Of a DNA stretch of 5,457 nucleotides, positions 1 to 5,092 are shown one piece after another. A program made the position numbers and the translations under genes. The notes under the pieces were generated by a model that was not told where the DNA came from, did no database searches, and saw only the letters and a program-made list of their open reading frames with translations. The stretch is from JBDZUZ01 sp040255445 (GTDB lineage: Bacteria > Planctomycetota > Phycisphaerae > Phycisphaerales > UBA1924), in assembly GCA_040255445.1 (NCBI GenBank), contig JBDZUZ010000208.1, positions 1 to 5,457 of the forward strand. Reading direction: 5' to 3'. How positions within the stretch are numbered: the first letter of the stretch is position 1; every line of letters starts with the position of its first letter.

Positions 1-437
1 ATCGGCTCGGGTTGGTCGAAGCAGATCGAGGCGATCGCGCCGGCGGTGTAGCGGCCGATGCCGGGGAGGGCTTTGAGTTCGGCGATGGTGCGTGGGACCT
101 CGCCGCGGTGGCGTTCGACGATCGCGGTGGCCGCGGCGTGGAGCATGCGGGCGCGGCGGTAGTAGCCCAGGCCGGTCCAGGCCGCGAGGACATCATCGAT
201 CGGCGCGGCGGCGAGGGCGGCGGGCGTGGGGAAGCGGGTGATGAACGGGACAAACTTCTCGACGACGCGGGCGACCTGCGTCTGCTGGAGCATGATCTCG
301 CTGACGAGGGAGAAGTAGGGGTTGCGGCGGCCGCTAGTGGGGTGCGTAGCGGGGTCGGAGTGGCGCCAGGGGAGGTCGCGCGCGGTGGCGGCGAACCACG
401 CGGCGATCGGCGGGATGATCGCGGCGTCGACCGGCAT
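1..437 (-). CDS. mutY: A/G-specific adenine glycosylase MutY (N-terminal part, runs off left edge)
   Basis: MutY removes adenine mispaired with 8-oxoguanine or guanine, starting base excision repair in the cytoplasm. The 145 visible residues cover the first part of the catalytic domain: RDLPWR (20-25), the helix SEIMLQQTQVARV (46-58) whose Glu47 matches the catalytic glutamate of the family, GLGYYRRARML (89-99), and the helix-hairpin-helix LPGIGRYTAGAI (124-135). The catalytic aspartate, the four-cysteine [4Fe-4S] loop and the C-terminal NUDIX-like domain would lie beyond the edge, so intactness cannot be judged. The ATG at 437-435 overlaps by one base the stop of the Nfu_N gene upstream, and a GGAAGG at 450-445 sits seven bases before it, so translational coupling is likely. 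Compared with E. coli MutY there are about ten extra residues between RDLPWR and PYFSLVSE. Family assignment is firm; related endonuclease III lacks the LPWR and QQTQV signatures. Confidence 0.95.
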   Translation of the reverse strand, partial: MPVDAAIIPPIAAWFAATARDLPWRHSDPATHPTSGRRNPYFSLVSEIMLQQTQVARVVEKFVPFITRFPTPAALAAAPIDDVLAAWTGLGYYRRARMLHAAATAIVERHRGEVPRTIAELKALPGIGRYTAGAIASICFDQPEP

Positions 438-703
438 CAAGTGGCCTTCCGCAACACATCGCGGACGGCGGTCTTGATCGGACCCCAGGCGACATCGGCC
501 GCTTTGCCCACCGTGATCCAGTCTTCATGGATCAGCAGGTTGGTCACGCCGCGGATCGCGAAGAGCGCGGATGCGAGGGCGTCGTTGGTCCCTTGATCGG
601 GCCGGTGGTAGGAGCGCGGAGCGGGGGTGATGCGGCCCTCGATCACGCACTTGAGCGCGTTGGGGTTGGGCGTCTCGCGGAACTCGATGACCTCGTACGG
701 CAC
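437..703 (-). CDS. Nfu/NifU N-terminal domain protein (single domain, 88 aa)
   Basis: This small cytoplasmic protein consists of one Nfu_N-type domain. The signature TPNPNALK (residues 11-18) is followed by a central LASALFAIRGVTNLLI and the DWITVGKAADVAWGPIK segment typical of the fold. In full-length Nfu proteins this domain precedes a CxxC-bearing domain that carries an Fe-S cluster. Here the protein ends after the N-domain and has a single cysteine (Cys19), so it cannot hold a cluster by the usual Nfu CxxC route. Its own role is not established; an adaptor or targeting role in Fe-S delivery is inference. The start is a GTG at 703-701, chosen because GGAG at 713-710 lies six bases upstream and no ATG precedes TPNPN. 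The stop codon TGA overlaps the ATG of mutY by one base, so the two form one transcript. The gene diverges from cdaA. Confidence 0.85.
   Translation of the reverse strand: MPYEVIEFRETPNPNALKCVIEGRITPAPRSYHRPDQGTNDALASALFAIRGVTNLLIHEDWITVGKAADVAWGPIKTAVRDVLRKAT
445..450 (-). promoter_or_regulatory. Ribosome binding site of mutY inside the nfu_N 3' end
   Basis: On the minus strand GGAAGG lies seven bases before the mutY ATG and within the last codons of the Nfu_N gene. It supports the chosen mutY start and reinitiation after the upstream stop. Confidence 0.6.
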
Positions 704-709
704 GCGGTG

Positions 710-713
710 CTCC
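710..713 (-). promoter_or_regulatory. Ribosome binding site fixing the GTG start of the Nfu_N gene
   Basis: On the minus strand GGAG is separated by six bases from the GTG at 703-701. It decides in favour of this non-ATG start, because no in-frame ATG precedes the conserved domain. Confidence 0.6.
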
Positions 714-900
714 GGTGTGGTCGGGGCGGGAGGGCGGCGGAGATGGTACGGAGAGGGCGTACGCGGCGGCGGGCCTCGGGCGCGGGTTGGTATTGGGGAG
801 TAGACTCTCTCGGGCGGCGTCGATCCGCATCGGGCGGCTGTCTGCCGCGCTCCGTCTTCACGCCGCCTCGCCGTTGTGCCCGCCGCGGCATGCCGGCGTG

Positions 901-905
901 GGAGG
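901..905 (+). promoter_or_regulatory. Ribosome binding site fixing the TTG start of cdaA
   Basis: A full GGAGG lies seven bases before TTG at 913. It selects this start over upstream in-frame GTG codons, and the resulting N-terminus matches the usual layout of CdaA. Confidence 0.75.
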
Positions 906-912
906 ATCGTCG

Positions 913-1851
913 TTGCTCTCGATCGAACGAATCCAGGCGCTTCTCGACCGGCTGTCGTCGTATTCGCCGGTTGCGCTCGTTGTCGAGCTGGTGGTCATCT
1001 GGATCGTTGTGTACCTGGTGGTTCGGTTCGTCCAGGGCACGCGGGCGGCGGGTTTGCTCAAAGGCGTGCTTGTCATCATGGTGGTGCTGGCGATCCTCGC
1101 CCGCGTGGTGGGGCCGACGGGGACCTTCCAGCGGCTCGGGCTGCTCTACGACCGTTTTGTCGGGATCGTCGCGCTGGGCCTGGTAGTCATCTTCCAGCCC
1201 GAGCTGCGTCGCGCGCTGGTGCGGCTGGGCGAAGCGCCGTTCTTCCGCGGCACGCCCAAGGACATCTCTTTCATCGTCGGCGAGATCGTCGATGCGGCGA
1301 CGTACCTTTGCAAGCTCAAGTACGGCGCTCTGATCGTGATCGAGCGGACGGTCGGGCTGGGCGGTCTGGTCGAGGGCGGGACGATCCTGAAGGCGGATCT
1401 CTCAGCGCGGCTGCTGCAGACGATCTTCTACCCCGGCTCGGCGCTGCACGACCTGGCCGTGATCCTCAAGGGCAAGACGATCCACGCGGCGGGTGTGCAG
1501 TTGCCGCTGGCCGCGCCCGAGGAGATGCCCAGCACGACGCTCGGATCGCGCCACCGCGCAGCGGTGGGGCTGTCCAAGGAGTGCGACGCCATTGTGGTCG
1601 TCGTCTCGGAAGAGGCCGGAACGGTGCGGATCGCCGAGCGTGGCCGCCTCAGCAGCCCGATGACGCCCGCGGAACTCGGCCCGGAGTTGCAGCGGCGATT
1701 GAGCCGCGGCGCGGCGGTGGAAACGGCCGCGCCCGCTGCGCCCGAGCCGCGCGAGGCCGATGCACTGAGCGAGGAGGCCGATGCGACCGGCTTCGACATG
1801 ACCCACGACGACACGAGCAACCGCGAGCCCGCGCGGGCCGCCGAACGCTGA
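913..1851 (+). CDS. cdaA: Membrane diadenylate cyclase CdaA (c-di-AMP synthase) with a DLA active-site variant
   Basis: CdaA joins two ATP molecules into cyclic di-AMP, a second messenger that controls potassium and osmolyte balance and the cell envelope. The 312-residue product has three predicted membrane helices (about 20-40, 47-66, 76-94), the family hallmark FQPELRRALVRLG (94-106), and a cytoplasmic DisA_N domain (about 115-265). Within it are IERTVGLGGLVEGG, the GSRHRAAVG motif with Arg213-His214-Arg215, and VVVSEEAGTVRIA. The motif usually written LHDGA reads LHDLA here: Asp180 is kept, but the glycine is Leu181. The last 50 or so residues are a low-complexity, Ala/Pro/Glu/Asp-rich tail not present in the roughly 273-residue B. 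subtilis protein. The TTG start is set by GGAGG seven bases upstream. The CdaR-like gene begins 13 bases after the stop, as expected for a cdaA-cdaR operon. Family assignment is firm; normal catalytic activity is likely but not assured. Confidence 0.93.
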   Translation: MLSIERIQALLDRLSSYSPVALVVELVVIWIVVYLVVRFVQGTRAAGLLKGVLVIMVVLAILARVVGPTGTFQRLGLLYDRFVGIVALGLVVIFQPELRRALVRLGEAPFFRGTPKDISFIVGEIVDAATYLCKLKYGALIVIERTVGLGGLVEGGTILKADLSARLLQTIFYPGSALHDLAVILKGKTIHAAGVQLPLAAPEEMPSTTLGSRHRAAVGLSKECDAIVVVVSEEAGTVRIAERGRLSSPMTPAELGPELQRRLSRGAAVETAAPAAPEPREADALSEEADATGFDMTHDDTSNREPARAAER

Positions 1852-1864
1852 GCGAGATACCGCC

Positions 1865-2941
1865 ATGTGGCAGTTCATCAAGACCGGTCTGCTCGTCACT
1901 GTGGTGACCGCGCTCATCTGGATCTACGCCGAGGCCGAGAGCCTCCGGCCGCGCGATTTCACCGTCGAGCTCGCGTTCCAGGTCGAGCCGGGGAGCAACA
2001 AGGTCATCGACATCCTCGATGCGGATGGTCAGGTCATCCGCGGCACGGACATCGTCCGCGCCACGGTCACGGTCGAGGGCTCGGCCGCGGCGTTCGAACG
2101 GATCGAACCGGTGCTCCGCCGGCCGCTCCGGCTCGGGCCGGATCTGGACGGTGTGCCCGCCGACCCGGGCAAGTACCCGATCGACCTCCAGCCCGTCCTC
2201 CGCATGCACCCCGAGATCCGCGACAAGGGTGTCAACATCCGCAAGGTCGACCCGCCCCAGGCCCGCATCCTTGTTGATGAGATCGTCGAGCGGACCCTGC
2301 CGGTGCAGGTGGTGATCCCCAGCGGCGAGCTGGAAGCCCTGCCGGAAGTCAAGCCGCCGCAGGTGGTTGTGAAGCTCCCGCGGGGCGAGGCCGACCTCCT
2401 CCCCGAGGGTGTCGTCCTGACCGCCCGGCCCGATCAGGCCAGTTGGTCGCGGCTGCTCCCGGGTCGGCGCGAGACCATCAGCGGCGTCCGTCTCGAGCTG
2501 CCCGGGCAGCTGGCCAACTCGGTCCACGCCCGCGCAACCCCAGCCACCGTCGATGTTTCCGTCACGGTCCGCAACCGGACCGCGACGATCCGGGTGCCGA
2601 GCGTGCCGGTCCATCTGCGGATCGCCCCCCTCGAACTGGGCCGCTGGAACATCGAGATCCCCGAGCCGGACCGGTTCCTGACGGATGTGACCGTGACCGG
2701 CCCCAGCGATCTGGTGAAACAGATTGAGGACAAGACCATCCCCCTGATCGCCATGGTGCCCCTGTCCTTCGAGGAACTGGAGCGGGGGATCACCTCCAAA
2801 GAGGCGATTTTCTGCGAGCTGCCCACCCAGCTGCGGATCGAGGTGGCCCGCCGGGCGGTCCGCCTGACGGTGACCCGCCGCGAGACCGCGGCGACCAGCC
2901 CGCCGCCCACCGAGCCCGAGCCGGACGATCTGGAGAACTGA
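1865..2941 (+). CDS. cdaR: YbbR/CdaR-like membrane-anchored protein, probable CdaA partner
   Basis: CdaR proteins are anchored by one N-terminal helix, expose repeated YbbR beta-domains outside the membrane and modulate CdaA. This 358-residue product has a short N-terminus, a hydrophobic helix at about 6-23 (TGLLVTVVTALIWIYAEA) and then beta-rich sequence with no further membrane segment. I see about three repeat-like units: roughly 31-120, 127-222 and 223-338. The second and third carry the YbbR pattern of a PxxV strand, then xPVxV, then a PxxVxVxxP turn (for example DPPQARILVDEIVERTLPVQV and FLTDVTVTGPSDLV). The C-terminus is a Pro/Glu/Asp-rich tail. B. subtilis CdaR is longer, with four domains. 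The ATG lies 13 bases after the cdaA stop with only a weak GCGAGA-type ribosome site, which suggests coupling to cdaA. The name rests on position and architecture as much as on sequence, since YbbR domains diverge strongly. Confidence 0.8.
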   Translation: MWQFIKTGLLVTVVTALIWIYAEAESLRPRDFTVELAFQVEPGSNKVIDILDADGQVIRGTDIVRATVTVEGSAAAFERIEPVLRRPLRLGPDLDGVPADPGKYPIDLQPVLRMHPEIRDKGVNIRKVDPPQARILVDEIVERTLPVQVVIPSGELEALPEVKPPQVVVKLPRGEADLLPEGVVLTARPDQASWSRLLPGRRETISGVRLELPGQLANSVHARATPATVDVSVTVRNRTATIRVPSVPVHLRIAPLELGRWNIEIPEPDRFLTDVTVTGPSDLVKQIEDKTIPLIAMVPLSFEELERGITSKEAIFCELPTQLRIEVARRAVRLTVTRRETAATSPPPTEPEPDDLEN

Positions 2942-2951
2942 CGGGCGTGGC

Positions 2952-2980
2952 GGCCGACCGTCAGGGCCGGACCGTCGGCC
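2952..2980 (+). terminator. Hairpin after cdaR, possible terminator without a U tract
   Basis: Ten bases after the cdaR stop, GGCCGACCGTC (2952-2962) faces GACCGTCGGCC (2970-2980): 11-base arms with one C-C mismatch and a 7-base loop. The following bases (ACAGGACAAT) contain no T run, so this is not a canonical intrinsic terminator. It may stall polymerase, protect the cdaAR transcript 3' end or assist Rho. Confidence 0.4.
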
Positions 2981-2982
2981 AC

Positions 2983-3011
2983 AGGACAATCGACCCCCTC
3001 CCGTCTAACCT
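2983..3011 (+). promoter_or_regulatory. Weak sigma-70-like promoter candidate for atpA
   Basis: AGGACA (2983-2988, four of six matches to TTGACA) is 17 bases from TAACCT (3006-3011, three of six matches to TATAAT, keeping the TA...T frame). It lies in the least GC-rich part of the spacer between cdaR and atpA. Transcription would begin near 3018, at the base of the next hairpin. The match is poor, and this is offered only as the best candidate. Confidence 0.25.
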
Positions 3012-3015
3012 AGTA

Positions 3016-3056
3016 CCCCCGCGACGGCGGGGGGCGCCGGGGCCGTCGCCCCGGGG
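3016..3056 (+). other. GC-rich hairpin in the atpA leader
   Basis: GCGACGGC (3021-3028) pairs perfectly with GCCGTCGC (3042-3049). The stem can extend outward by pairing the C run at 3016-3020 with GGGG at 3053-3056 across a small CCC bulge. The loop contains the palindrome GGCGCC. It lies 84 bases before the atpA start and would form near the 5' end of an atpA transcript begun at the candidate promoter. No T run follows, so a terminator or attenuator is not evident. Confidence 0.4.
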
Positions 3057-3128
3057 CCGCTCCCGCCTCCACAATCTGGGCACCGCCGCACCATGCCGCC
3101 CGGCCCAAACGCCGGCGGATCCGCGACC

Positions 3129-3133
3129 GAGGA
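3129..3133 (+). promoter_or_regulatory. Ribosome binding site fixing the GTG start of atpA
   Basis: GAGGA lies seven bases before GTG at 3141. The in-frame ATG at 3093 has no comparable purine-rich site and would add 16 residues foreign to the family, so the GTG is preferred. Confidence 0.7.
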
Positions 3134-3140
3134 CCTGACC

Positions 3141-4697
3141 GTGAAGATCAAGACCGACGAAATCGCGAGCGTTATCAAGCAGGAAATCGAGAACTACTCC
3201 GCCGAGCTCGAGGTCTCCGAGGTCGGCCGCGTGGTCGAGGTCGGCGACGGCATCGCCCGCGTGTACGGCCTGGCCAACGCCATGGCCGGTGAGCTGCTCG
3301 AGTTCCAGACCGCCGAGGGCGCGGTCATGGGCCAGGTGTTCAACCTCGAGACCGACACCGTCGGCGCGGTTATCTACGGCGACTACCTCGCGGTGAAGGA
3401 AGGCGACACGGTGAAGTCGACCGGTCGTCTGCTCGAAGTCCCCGTCGGCGAGGCGATCCTCGGCCGCGTGGTTGACGCCCTGGGCCGCCCGGTCGACGGC
3501 GGCGGGCCGATCAACGCCACCGAGTTCCGCAAGGTCGACATCATCGCCCCGGGCATCGCCGAGCGTCAGCCGGTGACCGAGCCCGTGCAGACGGGCATCA
3601 AGGCCATCGACGCCATGATCCCGATCGGCAAGGGCCAGCGCGAGCTGATCATCGGCGACCGCAAGACCGGCAAGACCGCCGTCGCGATCGACGCGATCAT
3701 CAACCAGAAGCAGTACTGGGGCACCTCCGAGGCTGTGGTGTGCGTGTACGTCGCCGTCGGCCAGAAGGAGTCGACCGTCGCGGGCGTCGTCGAGGTGCTC
3801 AAGAAGAACGGCGCGATGGATTACACCATCGTCGTCAACGCGGGCTCTTCGGACCCCGCCCCCATGCAGTACATCGCCCCGTACTCCGGCTGCGCCATGG
3901 CCGAGTACTTCATGTGGCAGGGCAAGAACGGCAAGACGCCCAAGCACGCCCTCGTGGTCTACGACGATCTCTCGAAGCAGGCCGTCGCCTACCGCCAGTT
4001 GTCGCTCTTGCTGCGTCGCCCGCCCGGCCGCGAGGCGTACCCCGGCGACGTCTTCTATTTGCACTCGCGCCTGCTCGAGCGCGCCACCAAGCTCAGCGAT
4101 GAGAACGGCGCCGGCTCGCTGACGGCGCTGCCGATCATCGAGACGCAGGAAGGCGACGTGTCGGCGTACATCCCGACCAACGTGATCTCGATCACCGATG
4201 GGCAGATCTACCTCGAGCCCGAACTCTTCTTCTCGGGTGTGCGCCCGGCCATCAACGTCGGTATCTCGGTCTCCCGCGTGGGTGGTAACGCCCAGGTGAA
4301 GGCCATGAAGAAGATCTCCGGCTCGCTGCGGCTCGACCTCGCCGCCGCCCGCGAACTCGAGGCCTTCGCCCAGCTGGGCACCGAGCTCGACAAGGCCACC
4401 CAGCGCCAGCTGGACCGCGGCCGCCGCATGGTCGAGCTCCTCAAGCAGGGCCAGTACGTGCCCTTCAACGTGACCGACCAGGTCATCTCGATCTACGCCG
4501 GCACCAAGGGCTTCCTGGACGATGTTCCGGTGCCGCAGGTGCGTGCCTTCGAGGAAGGCCTGCTCGAGTACTTCAACACCGCGGCGAAGGCGACGCGTGA
4601 TGAGCTCGACAAGAAGAAGGCGCTCGACAACGAGCTCGAGAAGAAGATGACCGAGGCGATCCAGGCCTTCAAGGCCGGGTTCATGGCGAAGAAGTAA
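3141..4697 (+). CDS. atpA: F1Fo ATP synthase subunit alpha
   Basis: The alpha subunit forms the alpha3-beta3 ring of F1, binds non-catalytic nucleotide and supplies an arginine to the catalytic site on beta. The 518-residue product matches the family over its full length. The N-terminal beta-barrel has VSEVGRVVEVGDGIARVYGL. The P-loop is GDRKTGKT at 172-179. The Walker B region is ALVVYDDLSKQAVAYRQ (270-286), followed by LLLRRPPGREAYPGDVFYLHSRLLERA. SVSRVGGNAQ contains Arg379, equivalent to E. coli alpha Arg376, and a helical C-terminal domain follows. Relative to B. subtilis alpha, about six residues (around KNGKTP, 262-267) are inserted just before Walker B. I start at GTG 3141, giving MKIKTDEIASVIKQEI, close to usual alpha N-termini; the ATG at 3093 is the alternative. 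No other ATP synthase gene flanks it: the upstream gene is cdaR-like, and a terminator follows. Vacuolar-type and flagellar relatives are excluded by the sequence. Confidence 0.97.
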   Translation: MKIKTDEIASVIKQEIENYSAELEVSEVGRVVEVGDGIARVYGLANAMAGELLEFQTAEGAVMGQVFNLETDTVGAVIYGDYLAVKEGDTVKSTGRLLEVPVGEAILGRVVDALGRPVDGGGPINATEFRKVDIIAPGIAERQPVTEPVQTGIKAIDAMIPIGKGQRELIIGDRKTGKTAVAIDAIINQKQYWGTSEAVVCVYVAVGQKESTVAGVVEVLKKNGAMDYTIVVNAGSSDPAPMQYIAPYSGCAMAEYFMWQGKNGKTPKHALVVYDDLSKQAVAYRQLSLLLRRPPGREAYPGDVFYLHSRLLERATKLSDENGAGSLTALPIIETQEGDVSAYIPTNVISITDGQIYLEPELFFSGVRPAINVGISVSRVGGNAQVKAMKKISGSLRLDLAAARELEAFAQLGTELDKATQRQLDRGRRMVELLKQGQYVPFNVTDQVISIYAGTKGFLDDVPVPQVRAFEEGLLEYFNTAAKATRDELDKKKALDNELEKKMTEAIQAFKAGFMAKK

Positions 4698-4729
4698 GCC
4701 GCGGTTGAGACAAGTCGGATGAATTGCCC

Positions 4730-4760
4730 AAGGGGGAGCGAGCGATCGCTCCCCCTTCTT
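4730..4760 (+). terminator. Intrinsic terminator of atpA
   Basis: AAGGGGGAGCG (4730-4740) and CGCTCCCCCTT (4747-4757) form a perfect 11-bp stem with the 6-base loop AGCGAT. T-rich sequence follows (CTTCTTCGTT from 4758). It starts 33 bases after the atpA stop and closes the transcript, so no atpG or atpD follows on the same message. Confidence 0.88.
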
Positions 4761-4804
4761 CGTTGGTTGCTGTTCGTGAAGTCGCGCATAGGTCCGGCGC
4801 GTGG

Positions 4805-4838
4805 CACAGGTTTGGCCGCGTCCGCGGCCACACCTGTG
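4805..4838. repeat. Near-perfect 15-bp inverted repeat (hairpin)
   Basis: CACAGGTTTGGCCGC (4805-4819) and GCGGCCACACCTGTG (4824-4838) are reverse complements with one mismatch (T4812 against C4831), separated by GTCC. No T run follows on either strand, so it does not look like a terminator, and the atpA terminator already lies upstream. It could be a dispersed palindromic element, a protein-binding site or a transcript-end structure. Confidence 0.75.
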
Positions 4839-4980
4839 GGTTGGGCGAGGCATCACGCGGACACGCCTCAGCATCGGCACTCAGCAAAGGTCTACTCATT
4901 CTGAGAACTCGCTATTCCTGCCGGGCGGACGCAAATTGCGATGTGCTTGCTGCAAGGCGCACGCGATGAAGCTATTGAAA

Positions 4981-5079
4981 CCGGGCTACGCGCCTAGGTC
5001 GCGGAAGATTCATCCACGCGGCTTTCGGCGGTCGATGTCCTGTGCCTCGACCAGAGCGTAGTGGATGCTTCGAGCCCGG
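4981..5079 (+). ncRNA. Candidate structured leader before the exported-protein gene
   Basis: Five pairs of complementary segments are nested in the same order. CCGGGCT (4981-4987) pairs with AGCCCGG (5073-5079), GAAG (5004-5007) with CTTC (5068-5071), CATCCAC (5011-5017) with GTGGATG (5061-5067), GCTTT (5021-5025) with AGAGC (5053-5057, one G-U pair), and GGTCGA (5030-5035) with TCGACC (5047-5052) around an 11-base loop. The fold ends one base before the ribosome binding site of the next gene. No known riboswitch class was recognised. It could be a regulatory leader or merely an imperfect inverted repeat. Confidence 0.35.
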
Positions 5080-5080
5080 C

Positions 5081-5086
5081 GAGGAG
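5081..5086 (+). promoter_or_regulatory. Ribosome binding site of the exported-protein gene
   Basis: GAGGAG lies six bases before ATG at 5093 and directly after the folded segment ending at 5079. It supports this start and this reading frame over the overlapping open frame at 5065-5403. Confidence 0.7.
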
Positions 5087-5092
5087 AGATCG

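Larger units (their letters stand above)
704..912. other. Divergent intergenic region between nfu_N and cdaA
   Basis: These 209 bases separate the two divergent transcription units and should hold both promoters. The plus-strand reading frame of cdaA is open through the region, but its translation is low-complexity and unlike any CdaA N-terminus. A less GC-rich patch around 786-808 is the best place for promoters, yet I could not find a convincing -35/-10 pair with proper spacing on either strand. An 8-bp direct repeat (CGGGCGGC at 811-818 and 831-838) and a 10-bp palindrome (CGGCATGCCG at 886-895) just before the cdaA ribosome binding site are the only ordered elements; both could be chance at this base composition. 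Confidence 0.4.
4698..5092. other. 395-base intergenic region without a gene
   Basis: After the atpA terminator I find no coding sequence with credible codon use or homology on either strand; the short open frames here are low-complexity. The stretch is visibly less GC-rich than the flanking genes, especially about 4880-4980. It holds the near-perfect inverted repeat at 4805-4838 and the nested complementary segments at 4981-5079. The promoter of the last gene is probably in 4880-4980, but no -35/-10 pair with proper spacing is convincing. No tRNA-like cloverleaf was seen. Confidence 0.6.

Noticed and set aside
12..596. Long plus-strand open frame opposite nfu_N and mutY
   Set aside because: The translation is Gly/Ala/Arg/Asp-rich low complexity, and the opposite strand encodes clear Nfu_N and MutY motifs.
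886..895. Palindrome CGGCATGCCG before cdaA as an operator
   Set aside because: Ten bases of palindrome in GC-rich DNA can arise by chance, and no second copy was seen in the window.
715..912. N-terminal extension of cdaA to an upstream start
   Set aside because: The extension has no resemblance to CdaA N-termini, while TTG at 913 has a full GGAGG at ideal spacing and gives the standard layout.
1649..2989. 446-residue minus-strand open frame opposite cdaR
   Set aside because: A composition-driven antisense frame without recognisable domains; the plus-strand frame has a membrane anchor and YbbR-like repeats.
3093..3140. atpA start at the upstream ATG
   Set aside because: No good ribosome site, and the 16 added residues (MPPGPNAGGS...) do not look like an alpha-subunit N-terminus.
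4847..4869. GAGGC...GCCTC stem downstream of the 15-bp palindrome
   Set aside because: Only five pairs with a 13-base loop; not distinguishable from chance.
2961..4880. 639-residue minus-strand open frame opposite atpA
   Set aside because: A high-GC shadow of atpA with His/Asp/Gly/Leu-rich composition; atpA on the plus strand is unmistakable.
4936..4978. Promoter for the exported-protein gene from TTGCGA or TTGCTG with TATTGA
   Set aside because: The spacings (31 and 20 bases) are outside the normal range and the -10 match is poor.
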